From Streptomyces koelreuteriae (GTDB lineage Bacteria > Actinomycetota > Actinomycetes > Streptomycetales > Streptomycetaceae), in NCBI RefSeq assembly GCF_018604545.1, contig NZ_CP075896.1, positions 4,340,001-4,404,000 of the forward strand: 64,000 nucleotides of DNA, read 5' to 3'. Both the position numbers and the translations under genes were made by a program. Of the stretch, positions 1-8,998 are shown one piece after another (the first letter of the stretch is position 1; every line of letters begins with the position of its first letter). Under the pieces are notes generated by a model, which ran no database searches, had not been told where the DNA came from, and saw only the letters and a program-made list of their open reading frames with translations.

Positions 1-541
1 GCGCGCGCACCTTGACCAGCGACTCGGGGCCGGTGATGTCGGCGACGGAACGGAAGGACTGCGGCTCGCCGTACGCGCCCGCGGCCTCCCGCCAGCCCTC
101 CGGTCGCACGCCGAGTTGCTTGCCGAGGAGGGCGAGGAAGATCTGGGCCTTCTGCTTGCCGAAGCCCGGGAGGCCGGCCAGTCGCTTGAGCAGTTCCTTG
201 CCGGTGCCGGCGTCCTTCCAGACGGCCTCGGCGTCACCGTCGTAGTGCTCGACGAGGTACTGGCAGAGCTGCTGGATCCGCTTGGCCATGGAGCCCGGGT
301 AGCGGTGCACGGCCGGCTTCTGGGAGAGCAGCGCGGCGAAGGCCTCCGGTTCGTGCGCGGCGATCTCGTGCGCGTCCAGGTCGTCCGCGCCGAGCCGCTG
401 GGCGATCGTCGCCGGACCCTTGAACGCCCACTCCATCGGGACTTGCTGGTCCAGCAGCATCCCGACCAGTGCGGCGAGCGGACTGCGGCCGAGCAGCGCG
501 TCGGCCTCGGGGTCCTGGGCGAGGTGAAGGGTGACGTCCAT
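1..541 (-). CDS. HhH-GPD-type DNA repair family protein (partial)
   Basis: Reading leftward from an ATG at 541, the frame stays open to the window edge (about 180 codons), so the C-terminus is missing. The protein starts MDVTLHLAQDPEADALLG and carries a helix-hairpin-helix stretch, LAGLPGFGKQKAQIFLALLG, near residues 130-150. That is the DNA-backbone-binding motif of base-excision glycosylases (HhH-GPD superfamily). Actinobacterial members of this short family (about 200 residues) are annotated as HhH-GPD base-excision repair proteins, but their substrate is not known to me. The catalytic Asp cannot be assigned from this fragment. It runs in the same direction as the siderophore-interacting gene, which ends 46 bases upstream. 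Confidence 0.75.
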   Translation of the reverse strand, partial: MDVTLHLAQDPEADALLGRSPLAALVGMLLDQQVPMEWAFKGPATIAQRLGADDLDAHEIAAHEPEAFAALLSQKPAVHRYPGSMAKRIQQLCQYLVEHYDGDAEAVWKDAGTGKELLKRLAGLPGFGKQKAQIFLALLGKQLGVRPEGWREAAGAYGEPQSFRSVADITGPESLVKVRA

Positions 542-586
542 GCCCCGATCATCCCCCGGTCCGGGCCGGGCCGCGTCCGCAGCCCT

Positions 587-1309
587 CTAGGACGCCCGCC
601 AGTACCCCAGCGCGTGCACCCGCTGCTTGGGCAGGCCCAGTTCCTTGCGTACGTACGCCGCCAGGGTCCGGGTCGTCGCCGTGTCGCAGGCGATCCAGAC
701 GTACGGGTCGGAGGCGTCCTGGAGCAGCCCGGGCAGGTCCGTCTTCACTCGGTCGACGAGCTGGGCGCCGGAGTCCTGGCGCGGCACATGGCGCAGCTCG
801 TGCCGGTCCGGGTCGGTGCGGAACGGCAGGTCCTCGCCGCCGCCCTCGAACCAGACGGTGGCCGGGGCGGAGCCCAGCGCGTCCAGCAGGGAGTTGATGG
901 CCGGCAGCGAGGCCGGGTCGCCGACGGCGAAGACGTGCGAGGGCGCGGGGCTCGGGTGTTCGAAGCCGGTGCCCTGGACGGTCGCCTCGACGGTGTCACC
1001 GGGCTTCGCCGCCCTGGCCCAGTCGCTGGCGCACCCCTCGTGCAGCGCGAACTCCAGGCTGAAGGTGCCGGCCTCCGGGTCCGGGTCGACCAGGGTGTAG
1101 GCCCGCTGGTGGGGCTTGCCCGCGTTGTCGAACCACAGCCGGACCCACATGGTCGGATGGACACCGGCCGCCGCCAGCAGACCGCCGTCGGTGAAGGAGA
1201 GCCGCCGGTAGTCCGGAGTGACGTCCTCCGAGCCCGTCACCGTGAACACGAAATCCTTCGCGCGCAGCAGCTTGAGGACCGCGCCTTCCCAACCCCGCCC
1301 CTGCCCCAT
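587..1309 (-). CDS. Siderophore-interacting protein (FAD-dependent ferric-siderophore reductase family)
   Basis: About 240 residues with the fold of the ViuB/SIP family. An N-terminal FAD-binding beta barrel carries the R-x-Y-T motif in HQRAYTLVDPDPEAGTF, and a C-terminal NAD(P)H-type domain ends in ALGYWRAS, the usual SIP ending. Family members reduce ferric siderophores in the cytoplasm to release Fe2+. I chose the ATG at 1309, which has a GGTGAAG stretch upstream; a GTG at 1327 would add six residues. An iron box lies 41-59 bases upstream at 1350-1368, so DmdR1/IdeR repression under iron sufficiency is expected. The divergent operon across the box holds an acylase and a siderophore-type acetyltransferase. 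Confidence 0.88.
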   Translation of the reverse strand: MGQGRGWEGAVLKLLRAKDFVFTVTGSEDVTPDYRRLSFTDGGLLAAAGVHPTMWVRLWFDNAGKPHQRAYTLVDPDPEAGTFSLEFALHEGCASDWARAAKPGDTVEATVQGTGFEHPSPAPSHVFAVGDPASLPAINSLLDALGSAPATVWFEGGGEDLPFRTDPDRHELRHVPRQDSGAQLVDRVKTDLPGLLQDASDPYVWIACDTATTRTLAAYVRKELGLPKQRVHALGYWRAS

Positions 1310-1349
1310 CGCTTCTTCACCCTTCACGTACTATTCCGCCACGATCGAC

Positions 1350-1368
1350 TTAGGCAAGCCTAACCTAA
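1350..1368. promoter_or_regulatory. Iron box (DmdR1/IdeR operator)
   Basis: The minus strand reads TTAGGTTAGGCTTGCCTAA. This matches the actinobacterial IdeR/DmdR1 consensus TTAGGTTAGGCTCACCTAA at 17 of 19 positions and is itself nearly palindromic. It lies between the divergent SIP gene (start 1309) and the acylase operon (start 1388), so one repressor site could control both directions. Confidence 0.85.
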
Positions 1369-1387
1369 AGAACAGAAGGAGCACAGC

Positions 1388-3481
1388 GTGGCCACCGAGA
1401 TCTACCGCGATGCCTGGGGCATTCCGCATCTGCGCGCCGGCAGCGCGGCCGAACTCGCCCACGCCCAGGGCCGCGTCACCGCCCGCGACCGCGCCTGGCA
1501 GCTGGAGGTCGAACGGCACCGGGCCCAGGGCACCTCGGCGTCCTTCCTCGGCGAGAGCGCCCTGGCCTGGGACCGGTTCGCCAGACGGGCCAGACTCGAC
1601 GACACGGCCAGACGCTGCTTTGAGGAGCTGGAGAGACAGGATCCGGAGACGGCCCAGTGGGTGCGGACGTACGTCGACGGGGTCAACGCGGGGCTGGCGG
1701 AGGGAGCCGGGTCCGCCCCCGAGTTCGCCCGCACCGGCCTCACCCCCGGCCCCTGGCACCCCTGGACCCCGCTCGGCGTCTGGCTCGCCACGCACATCCT
1801 CTTCGCCGGGTTCCCGGCCAAGCTCTGGCGCGAGCAGGCCCTGAACCACCTGGACGAGGACGCCATCGGCCTGTTCGCCACCGACGGCCCCGGCACCTCC
1901 GGCTCCAACGGCTGGCTGGTGAGCGGGGAGCGGACCGTCACCGGGCACGCCGTCATCGCCGGCGACCCCCACCGCTGGATCGAGGACCCGGGCGTCTACC
2001 AGCAGATCCATCTGTCCTGCCCCGAGTTCGACGTCGTGGGCCTCGCCGTCCCCGGTGTCCCCGGCATCGCCCACTTCGGGCACACCGGCACCGTCGCCTG
2101 GGCCATCACCAACGCCATGTCCGACTACCAGGACCTCTACCGGGAGCGGCTGCGGCGCACCGGGGCCGGAGTGGAGGCCCTCGGCCCGGACGGGGTCTGG
2201 CACCGGGCGGCCCGGCACACCGAGGTCGTCGAGGTGGCGGGCGAGGAGCCGGTCGAGGTCGAGGTGATCGAGACCGACCGGGGCCCGCTCGTCATCGGCG
2301 GCCCCGAAGGCCTCGACGGCGACCCGGCCGACCCCTTGGACGTGCCGGTGGCGATCAGCCTCCGCTACCCGCCCCGCGTCACCGGCGACCTCGGCTTCGG
2401 CGCCCTGCTGCCGCTGCTGCGGGCCCGCCGCGTCGCCGACGTCGACCAGGCCTTCGACCGGTGGGCCGAGCCGGTCAACGTCGTCCAGGCCGCCGACACC
2501 GAGGGCGGTGTCCTGCACCGCGTCGCCGGATGGGTGCCGCTGCGCGCCGAGTCCAACCGCCTGCGCCTGGTGCCCGCCTGGGAACCCGGCCATGAGTGGC
2601 GGGGCCGGCAGGAAACGCCCCGCGCCGGGCTCACCGACGGCGTCGCCGTCATGGCCAACCAGCGCGGCCCGGCCGAACCCCTCGGCGTCGAGTTCGCCCC
2701 GCCGCACCGCTCCGGCCGCATCGCCGAGCTGCTCTCCGGCAAGGAGCGCTGGTCCGCCGCCGACATGCCCGCGATCCACACGGACACCCACCTCGCCTCG
2801 GCCGGCCCCCTGCTGGACCACCTCCGGGCCCTCCCCGACCTCACCCCCGAGGCCGCCGCCCTCCGCGACCGCCTCCTCTCCTGGGACCGCCGCATGGACG
2901 CCGGCAGCGCCGACGCGGCGCTCTACGCGGCGGTGCGCGGAGCGGTCGTACGACAGCTGGCGGCACACCCGGCCTTCGCCGCGCTCGCCGTACCCCCGGC
3001 CTACCCGGAGGTGTTCCAGCCCTGGCTGGCCCTCCTCCCGCGCGTCGGCTTCGCCCTCGAACACCTGCTGCGCGCCGAGGACCTGTACGGAATCGACCGC
3101 CCGGCGGCCGTCCGCTCGGCGATCGAGGAGGTCGCCGAGCGGCCCCCGGCCGGCGTCTGGGGCGACACCCACCGCCTCACCCCCTGGCGCCCGCTGCACC
3201 CCGAGACGCCGTACGACGAACCGGCGCTGTCCGGCGACCACGACTGCGTGCTGTGCACCTCGGGGGTGCCGGGCCTCACCGACCGCGCCGCCCGTGGCCC
3301 GGCGGCCCGTTACATCTGGGACCTGGCCCGGCGCGACGACAGCCGCTGGGTGGTCCCGCTCGGCGCCTCGGGCGTCCCCGGCTCACCCCACCACCGCGAC
3401 CAGCTCACCCTGTGGCTCGCGGGAGACCTCGTCCCGGTCGTCACCGACTGGACCCTGCTGAAGAAGGAAACCGATGTCTGA
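1388..3481 (+). CDS. Penicillin acylase family protein (Ntn hydrolase)
   Basis: 697 residues from a GTG with AAGGA seven bases upstream. The protein opens directly with MATEIYRDAWGIPHLRA, the usual start of the alpha chain, and no signal peptide precedes it. The autoprocessing junction GTSGSNGW is at 169-176, which makes Ser173 the predicted N-terminal nucleophile of the beta chain after self-cleavage. Family members hydrolyse amide bonds of penicillins, acyl-homoserine lactones or fatty-acylated peptides; PvdQ, a relative, deacylates a pyoverdine precursor. The gene starts 20 bases after an iron box and overlaps a siderophore-type acetyltransferase by 8 bases, so a siderophore substrate is likelier than a beta-lactam (inference). 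The lack of an export signal is unlike the secreted acylases. Confidence 0.85.
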   Translation: MATEIYRDAWGIPHLRAGSAAELAHAQGRVTARDRAWQLEVERHRAQGTSASFLGESALAWDRFARRARLDDTARRCFEELERQDPETAQWVRTYVDGVNAGLAEGAGSAPEFARTGLTPGPWHPWTPLGVWLATHILFAGFPAKLWREQALNHLDEDAIGLFATDGPGTSGSNGWLVSGERTVTGHAVIAGDPHRWIEDPGVYQQIHLSCPEFDVVGLAVPGVPGIAHFGHTGTVAWAITNAMSDYQDLYRERLRRTGAGVEALGPDGVWHRAARHTEVVEVAGEEPVEVEVIETDRGPLVIGGPEGLDGDPADPLDVPVAISLRYPPRVTGDLGFGALLPLLRARRVADVDQAFDRWAEPVNVVQAADTEGGVLHRVAGWVPLRAESNRLRLVPAWEPGHEWRGRQETPRAGLTDGVAVMANQRGPAEPLGVEFAPPHRSGRIAELLSGKERWSAADMPAIHTDTHLASAGPLLDHLRALPDLTPEAAALRDRLLSWDRRMDAGSADAALYAAVRGAVVRQLAAHPAFAALAVPPAYPEVFQPWLALLPRVGFALEHLLRAEDLYGIDRPAAVRSAIEEVAERPPAGVWGDTHRLTPWRPLHPETPYDEPALSGDHDCVLCTSGVPGLTDRAARGPAARYIWDLARRDDSRWVVPLGASGVPGSPHHRDQLTLWLAGDLVPVVTDWTLLKKETDV

Positions 3482-4091
3482 CCCCCACATCCCCTACGCC
3501 TCCCGCACGGCCGTCCACGAGCAGGTGACCGACGGCTTCGGCACCGTTCGCGTCCTGCCGCTGGACCCGGAGTCCGACGCCGCCGTGATCCACCGCTGGG
3601 TGAACGAGGACCGGGCCGCCTTCTGGGGCATGAACGACCTCACCGAGCGTCAGGTGGCCGAGACCTACGCCCACCTGGACACCCTCACCACCCACCACGC
3701 CCACCTCGTCGTCCGCGACGGCGAGCCCGTCGCCGTCCTCCAGACCTACGAGCCCGAGGCCGACCGCGTCAGCGAGGCCTACGACGTCCGCCCCGGCGAC
3801 ATCGGCGTCCACCTGCTCCTCGCCCCCGTCGGCCCGGGCGGCACCCGCTCCGGCTGGACGGCCCTCCTCGTGGCGTCCATCGCCGGGTACGTCCTGCTGG
3901 GCCTGGACCGACGGCGGGTCGTGGTCGACCCGGACGTACGCAACGAGAAGGCGGTCACCCGCTTCCTCAAACTGGGCTTCACGGCGGGGCCGGTCGTCGT
4001 CCTGCCCGAGATCGACCTGCCCGACGTGTACCTCCCGGAGAAGAAGGCACAGCTCGCCTTCCTCGACCGGGAAGTACTCTTCCCCGCGTGA
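3474..4091 (+). CDS. GNAT acetyltransferase of the siderophore IucB/AlcB type
   Basis: 205 residues. The central part (R-W-V-N-E-D-R-A-x-F-W-G-M) and the C-terminal block DPDVRNEKAVTRFLKLGF are characteristic of the IucB/AlcB/MbtK-like acetyltransferases that acylate N-hydroxylysine or hydroxy-diamines in hydroxamate siderophore assembly. The ATG lies inside the end of the acylase gene (8-base overlap), which indicates translational coupling. No lysine monooxygenase or NIS synthetase is nearby in the window, so this gene may modify a siderophore whose main cluster is elsewhere. The family assignment is firm; the acyl donor and acceptor are not known. Confidence 0.82.
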   Translation: MSDPHIPYASRTAVHEQVTDGFGTVRVLPLDPESDAAVIHRWVNEDRAAFWGMNDLTERQVAETYAHLDTLTTHHAHLVVRDGEPVAVLQTYEPEADRVSEAYDVRPGDIGVHLLLAPVGPGGTRSGWTALLVASIAGYVLLGLDRRRVVVDPDVRNEKAVTRFLKLGFTAGPVVVLPEIDLPDVYLPEKKAQLAFLDREVLFPA

Positions 4092-4555
4092 CGCCCGAGG
4101 ACCTCATCGCGCACTACGCCCTGGAACCGATCCCCCGCGAAGGCGGCCTGTTCCGCCAGACCTGGGCCGGCCCCCAACGCCCCGACGGCCGCCCCGAGGG
4201 CACGGCGATCGTCGCCCTCCTCACAGCCGACGCCTTCTCCGCCCTCCACCGCCTCCCGACCGACGAGGTCTGGCACTTCTACCTCGGCGATCCCCTGGAG
4301 CTCCTTCTGCTCGCCCCGGACAGGAGCACGCGGACGGTGGTGCTCGGGCCGGATGTCCTGGGTGGCCAGCACGTCCAGTTCACCGTCCCGGCAGGTACGT
4401 GGATGGGCGGGAGGTCCCAGGGGGAGTGGACCTTGTTCGGCTGCACGATGGCGCCCGGCTTCACGTTCGAGGGCTATGAACACGGGGACGAGGCGGAGCT
4501 GACGGCGAGCTATCCGACAGAGGCGGAAAAGATCGCAGGACTGTCAGCCACCTAG
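4088..4555 (+). CDS. Cupin superfamily protein (DUF985)
   Basis: 155 residues starting at a GTG that overlaps the stop of the acetyltransferase gene by 4 bases. The sequence LEPIPREGGLFRQTW, the central WHFYLGDPLELLLLAPD and the late GCTMAPGFTFEGYE match DUF985, a small cupin-fold family of unknown function. As the third gene of the iron-box operon it may act on the same substrate as the acylase and acetyltransferase, but nothing in the sequence names a reaction. A Streptomyces-type intergenic repeat begins at its stop codon. Confidence 0.8.
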   Translation: MTPEDLIAHYALEPIPREGGLFRQTWAGPQRPDGRPEGTAIVALLTADAFSALHRLPTDEVWHFYLGDPLELLLLAPDRSTRTVVLGPDVLGGQHVQFTVPAGTWMGGRSQGEWTLFGCTMAPGFTFEGYEHGDEAELTASYPTEAEKIAGLSAT

Positions 4556-4601
4556 GGGCGCGGGGAACTGCGCGAACAACCCCCACCGGCCCGCGGCCGC
4601 C
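4554..4601. repeat. Streptomyces intergenic GC-rich repeat element
   Basis: The stretch beginning at the stop codon reads GGGGCGCGGGGAACTGCGCG followed by a C/A-rich tract and CCGGCCCGCGGCCGCC. I recognise this as a short intergenic element present in many copies in Streptomyces genomes, usually just after stop codons. I see no second copy in this window. It could act as a transcription terminator or be a small repetitive element. Confidence 0.55.
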
Positions 4602-4691
4602 TCACTACACACGCAACCACCCCGATGAGCACTACACCCTTCTCATCCGTACGTATCCGGAAGCCGCACAGCCCCGACCCCGGAGAACCAC

Positions 4692-6653
4692 GTGGACCCA
4701 CGGCGGAACGAGGAGCGCAATGTCGGACACCCCCGGCGAATCCAAGCCCTGGTGCTGCTCGGCACCGTGCTGGTCCTGCTCTTCCTCAGCGGAACCCCCG
4801 CCTCCGCCCACGCGGCCCTCCGCAGCACCGACCCTGACGATGGATCCGTCGTCAAACAGGCCCCCCGCAGTGTCACCCTGACCTTCACCGAATCCGTAGG
4901 CCTGCTCGACGACTCCTTCCGGGTCTTCGGCCCCGACCAGCGCCGCGTCCCCACCGGCGAGGCCACACACGCGGACGGCCGCTCCGACACGGCCCGGGTC
5001 GGACTGCCCGGGAAGCTCGCCCAGGGCACCTACACGGTGGCCTGGCGGGTGGTCTCCGCCGACAGCCACCCCGTCTCCGGCGCCTTCACCTTCTCCGTCG
5101 GCAAACGGTCCGCCACATCCACGCAGATCGACACCGGCCCGGACGAGGACCCGCTGACCGGCGGCCTCTACGACGCCGCCCGCTACCTCGCCTACCTCGC
5201 CGCCGCACTGCTCGTCGGAGCGGCGGCGTTCGCGCTGCTGTGCCGTCCCGCGAACAGGTCCCCGCTGCGCATACCGCTGGTGACGGCCTGGTGGACGCTG
5301 CTGGGCTCGACGGTCGTCCTGCTCCTGCTGCGCGCCCCGTACGAGGCGGGCTCCGGCCCGGCCGCGGCCTTCGACGCCTCCGCCCTCGGCCGCACCCTGA
5401 CCAGCCGCCCGGGCCTGGCCCTGCTCGCCAGGCTGGCCGTTCTGCTGCTGACCGCCGTGTTCCTGGTGTGGCTCTCCAGGCGCTGGAACAGCCGCGACAG
5501 CGAGGACAGCCGGGACAGCGAGGACGTCCAGGCCGGCCACGACCGCCCGGAGACCGTGCCGCTTGCGGTGGGCACGGCCCTGGCCGTCGCACTGGCCCTG
5601 ACCTGGGCGGCGGCCGAGCACGCCTCCGCCGGGATCCAGGTGCCGCTGGCGATGACGTCGTCCGTGCTGCATCTGCTGGCGACCGGGGTCTGGCTGGGCG
5701 GCCTCGTGGCCCTGCTCCTGACCCTGCGCCGCTCGTCCGGCGAGGACCTGACGGAGGTCGTGCCCCGCTTCTCCCGTATCGCCTTCGCCTCGGTGACGGT
5801 CCTGGTCGTCACCGGCGTCTACCAGTCCTGGCGCGGCCTCGGCTCCGTCTCCGCGCTGAGCGGCACGTCGTACGGCCGGCTGCTGCTCGCGAAACTGGTC
5901 GCGGTGACCGTGCTGGTCATGGCCGCCGCGTACTCACGCCGCTGGACGGCCGCCATCGCGGCCCCGGCGACCGCAGAGGCGACGGCACAGACGACCGCAC
6001 GGGCGACCGCGTCGGCGACAGCCCCGGCCGTCGCCGTACGCGAACGGGTCGCGCAGCCGGTCGGCGCCCCGCCACCACCGGAGGCGACCGGAGAGCCGAA
6101 GCCCCCATCCCCCGAGCCGGAAGACGGGGACAGGGACACGCCAGGGGAGACGGACACGGACCTGCAACGGCGAGGCCTGCGCCGCTCCGTCCTCATCGAG
6201 GTCGCCGTCGCCGCCGTGGTGCTGCTGATCACGACCCTGCTCACCACCACACTGCCGGGCCGCGCCCAGGCCGAGGCCGCCCAGCAGGCCCCGGCGGGAA
6301 CGCTGCCGCCCACGACGCTCGTCACGGTGCCCTACGACACGGGCCTGGACACCCTGGACGGCCGGGGCAAGGTTCTGGTCACCGTCGACCCCGCGCGGGT
6401 CGGCGAGAACGGCATCCAGGCCGTGGTCCACGGCGCCGACGGGGGCCCGATCGTCGTCCCCGAGGTCCGTATCACCTTCACCCTGCCGTCCCGCAAGGTC
6501 GGCCCGATCGACGCCGAACTCAGAGACGTCGGCTACTGGAGCACCAATTCCCTCACCCTGCCCCTCCCCGGGACCTGGACGATGAAGACGACCGTGCGGG
6601 TGTCGGACGTCGACCAGGTGACGGTCTCGAAGCGGATACGTATCGCCCCCTAG
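4692..6653 (+). CDS. CopC/CopD (YcnJ-type) copper transport fusion protein
   Basis: 653 residues. A signal peptide (about residues 14-36, ending ASA) precedes a CopC domain that starts with the Cu-binding N-terminal His of AHAALRSTDP. It is followed by roughly eight hydrophobic segments forming the CopD membrane domain (about residues 145-425). A Thr/Ala-rich low-complexity linker then leads to one more membrane span and a C-terminal extracytoplasmic beta domain (VDPARVGENGIQAVVHG) like FixH/YtkA. Such fusions carry copper across the membrane in acquisition or resistance. The GTG at 4692 was chosen because the signal peptide follows directly. A copper chaperone or csoR gene is not adjacent. 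Confidence 0.88.
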   Translation: MDPRRNEERNVGHPRRIQALVLLGTVLVLLFLSGTPASAHAALRSTDPDDGSVVKQAPRSVTLTFTESVGLLDDSFRVFGPDQRRVPTGEATHADGRSDTARVGLPGKLAQGTYTVAWRVVSADSHPVSGAFTFSVGKRSATSTQIDTGPDEDPLTGGLYDAARYLAYLAAALLVGAAAFALLCRPANRSPLRIPLVTAWWTLLGSTVVLLLLRAPYEAGSGPAAAFDASALGRTLTSRPGLALLARLAVLLLTAVFLVWLSRRWNSRDSEDSRDSEDVQAGHDRPETVPLAVGTALAVALALTWAAAEHASAGIQVPLAMTSSVLHLLATGVWLGGLVALLLTLRRSSGEDLTEVVPRFSRIAFASVTVLVVTGVYQSWRGLGSVSALSGTSYGRLLLAKLVAVTVLVMAAAYSRRWTAAIAAPATAEATAQTTARATASATAPAVAVRERVAQPVGAPPPPEATGEPKPPSPEPEDGDRDTPGETDTDLQRRGLRRSVLIEVAVAAVVLLITTLLTTTLPGRAQAEAAQQAPAGTLPPTTLVTVPYDTGLDTLDGRGKVLVTVDPARVGENGIQAVVHGADGGPIVVPEVRITFTLPSRKVGPIDAELRDVGYWSTNSLTLPLPGTWTMKTTVRVSDVDQVTVSKRIRIAP

Positions 6654-6819
6654 GCCCCCGGCCCGGCCCGCCCTCGCCGAAGTTCACACAGACACCGTCA
6701 ACTTCCTTCCGTGCGGACCCCGTTGTCCGGCCAGAGGTTCCGTGTTCCACTGAATCTTTTCTGGCACATCGGTCACGGGTCACCCGCCCCCGGGCGGGAA
6801 GGCACTCCATGGGGGGTCC

Positions 6820-8994
6820 GTGTGTGAAGAACTGGGCTTCGAGAAACTCCTCGGCGAGGAGGGCTTCTTCGCCCGGCTGCTCGGACGGACGCCGTCCGGG
6901 ACCGGCCGGGACCTGCTGTACGGCCCCGACCTGCCCGTGGTCCTGCTCACCGGCGGGCCGGGCATGGGCAAGGGCCGGCTGCTGCGCGCCGTACGGGACC
7001 GCTTCGCCGCCAAGGTGCCGGTGATCCACCTGGACTGCGCCTCACCGGTGTACGCGGACCGCGCGGACCCGGAACCCGGCGCCCGCTCCGCCACGACCGA
7101 GGCCCTGGTCGAGGTCGCCCGCCGGCTGAGCACCTGGCAGGGCACGGGCGGCTCGTTCGCCTTCCCCCGGCTCTTCCCCGGCCTCGCCATGATCGCGACC
7201 GGCGTCAGCGAGGGCACGCCCGAGGCGGTGGCGACCGAGGCCGAACGCTACGAGGGCCTGGCCCAGAAGCAGCGCCTGCGGGGCCTGGGCACCGGCGACT
7301 TCTGGCGGGGCGTGCTGCGCGGCGGCATCCGCAACCTGCTGATGACGCTGTACGGGCAGGCGCTCGACCCGTACTCGGCGGCCGTCAGCAACGCCCTGCT
7401 GGACGCCCTCTTCCAGGGCCTGGCCCCCCGGGGCAGGGCGGAACTGGCGCGGCTCTACGGCGCCTATCCCGGCGCGGCCGGCCAGCCCAGGATCGGGCTG
7501 CGCATCCTCGCCGCCGACTTCCGGGCCGGCGGCGAGGCACGGGACGTGGCGGAGAGCTTCCTCTTCCGGGCCCTGCGCGAGGACCTGGAGGCGGCGTACG
7601 CCTCGCCCTCGGGCTGGCTCCGCCGGGTCGGCCGCCCGGCGATCCTGCTGGACCACGCCGAGTCGCCCTTGGGCGAACGGCTGCTGCGGGCCGTCCTCAC
7701 CGACCGCCGGGCCGGGCAGCGCGACCGCGTGGTGATCGTCGGCACGGCACGCCGTACGGACGGCGGCGCCTTCCTGCACGGCGGGCTGCCGTCCGCGGAG
7801 GTGGCGCCCCCGGCGGAGTACCGGCCGGCCGACGGCGCCCCGCCCGCCTGGTCCCGCCGTACGGACGAGGCCGCGGACCGGGCACCCCTCGCCGACGGCG
7901 TGGTCCTGCTGCGGATGCCGCTGCTCACCGGCGACCAGCTGCGCCGCGAGACCGTACGAAGACAGCAGCGCGCCGAGCCGGAGGGCGGCACGAACCGCCG
8001 CCGGATCGACGCCGCCGTGGCGCGGCTGAGCGGCGGCCGCCCGCACACGGTGATCCGGCTGTCCGCCGCCGCGGCCGCCTTCCGGATGCCGGAGGACGCC
8101 AACGACCGCGACATCCTGGACGCCCCGCTGAGGCTCCCCGGCGACGACACCCCCGAACGCCCCGTCGCGGACGTCCTGCTCCGCGAACTGATCCTGGACC
8201 AGTTACCCGTACGGCTCCCCACCGAGCACCGCGCCCAGTGGCTCGACCTCCTCACCCACCTCTCGGTGGCCCACGACACGGAATGCGCGGACGTCCTGCT
8301 CCGCCACCACCAGTCGGGCCACGTCCACCACCTGACCGCCCATCACGTGTCCCGGCTCCTCACCGACACCGGATGGCCCACCTGCGAACGCCACTTCATC
8401 GGCGACTTCGGCCTCCGCCAGCTCCTGGTGCACCGGCTCTACGGACTGCGCCCCGGCGGCGCCGCCTGGTACGCCGACCACCATCTGCTGCGCGACCACT
8501 ACGCCGAGCGCGCGGTGGGGGAGGCGCAGGGCACCCAGGGCGACGGGGCGTTCCGCTCGCTCACCGCCCACCGGATGAACCATCACCTGGTGTCCGGCGG
8601 CGCGGACGACGTGGTCAGCCATCTCGCCGCCACCCTCCCCGGCCGCCCCGGCGCCTGGTGCGCGGACCTTCTGGAGATCGCCCAGGCCCCCTATCCGGGC
8701 GGGGCGGACGCCCGACGCGAGCGCGCCCAGGGCCTGGTGGGGGCGGACGGCCCGCCGCTGCGCCGCACGGTCGACCAGCTGCTGCACGCGGTGTGGCTGT
8801 GCGAGGAGCGCACCAGGCCGACCGGCAAGGAGACCGCCCGCACGCTGGCGAAGCTGCTGGACCTGCTCTCGATCATGGACTTCGAGGGCGCGGGCCGCCT
8901 CAGCAGGACGGCGACGGACTGGAGCGGCCTGGCGGAGAACGAGCAGCCCCTGCTGCGCTGCACCTGCACCGAACAGCTCCGGCGAAGGAGATGA
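6820..8994 (+). CDS. Large P-loop NTPase, STAND-like, function unknown
   Basis: 724 residues from a GTG with a G-rich ribosome site. Near the N-terminus is a Walker A-like loop GGPGMGKGR (45-53) in which the usual Ser/Thr after the Lys is Gly. A Walker B-like strand PAILLDHAE (Asp278) follows. The second half has winged-helix-like and helical segments (VADVLLRELILDQLPV; WYADHHLLRDHY) as in STAND or AAA signalling ATPases. There is no signal peptide. It stops 4 bases before a membrane-anchored substrate-binding-like protein, so the two are almost certainly co-translated. Codon 462 (8203-8205) is TTA, rare in Streptomyces and decoded only by the bldA tRNA. I do not recognise a named family. Confidence 0.7.
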   Translation: MCEELGFEKLLGEEGFFARLLGRTPSGTGRDLLYGPDLPVVLLTGGPGMGKGRLLRAVRDRFAAKVPVIHLDCASPVYADRADPEPGARSATTEALVEVARRLSTWQGTGGSFAFPRLFPGLAMIATGVSEGTPEAVATEAERYEGLAQKQRLRGLGTGDFWRGVLRGGIRNLLMTLYGQALDPYSAAVSNALLDALFQGLAPRGRAELARLYGAYPGAAGQPRIGLRILAADFRAGGEARDVAESFLFRALREDLEAAYASPSGWLRRVGRPAILLDHAESPLGERLLRAVLTDRRAGQRDRVVIVGTARRTDGGAFLHGGLPSAEVAPPAEYRPADGAPPAWSRRTDEAADRAPLADGVVLLRMPLLTGDQLRRETVRRQQRAEPEGGTNRRRIDAAVARLSGGRPHTVIRLSAAAAAFRMPEDANDRDILDAPLRLPGDDTPERPVADVLLRELILDQLPVRLPTEHRAQWLDLLTHLSVAHDTECADVLLRHHQSGHVHHLTAHHVSRLLTDTGWPTCERHFIGDFGLRQLLVHRLYGLRPGGAAWYADHHLLRDHYAERAVGEAQGTQGDGAFRSLTAHRMNHHLVSGGADDVVSHLAATLPGRPGAWCADLLEIAQAPYPGGADARRERAQGLVGADGPPLRRTVDQLLHAVWLCEERTRPTGKETARTLAKLLDLLSIMDFEGAGRLSRTATDWSGLAENEQPLLRCTCTEQLRRRR

Positions 8995-8998
8995 CGGC

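Noticed and set aside
116..1363. Plus-strand frame of 415 codons
   Set aside because: It runs opposite the HhH-GPD and SIP genes, its codon use is that of a shadow frame, and its protein has no recognisable domain.
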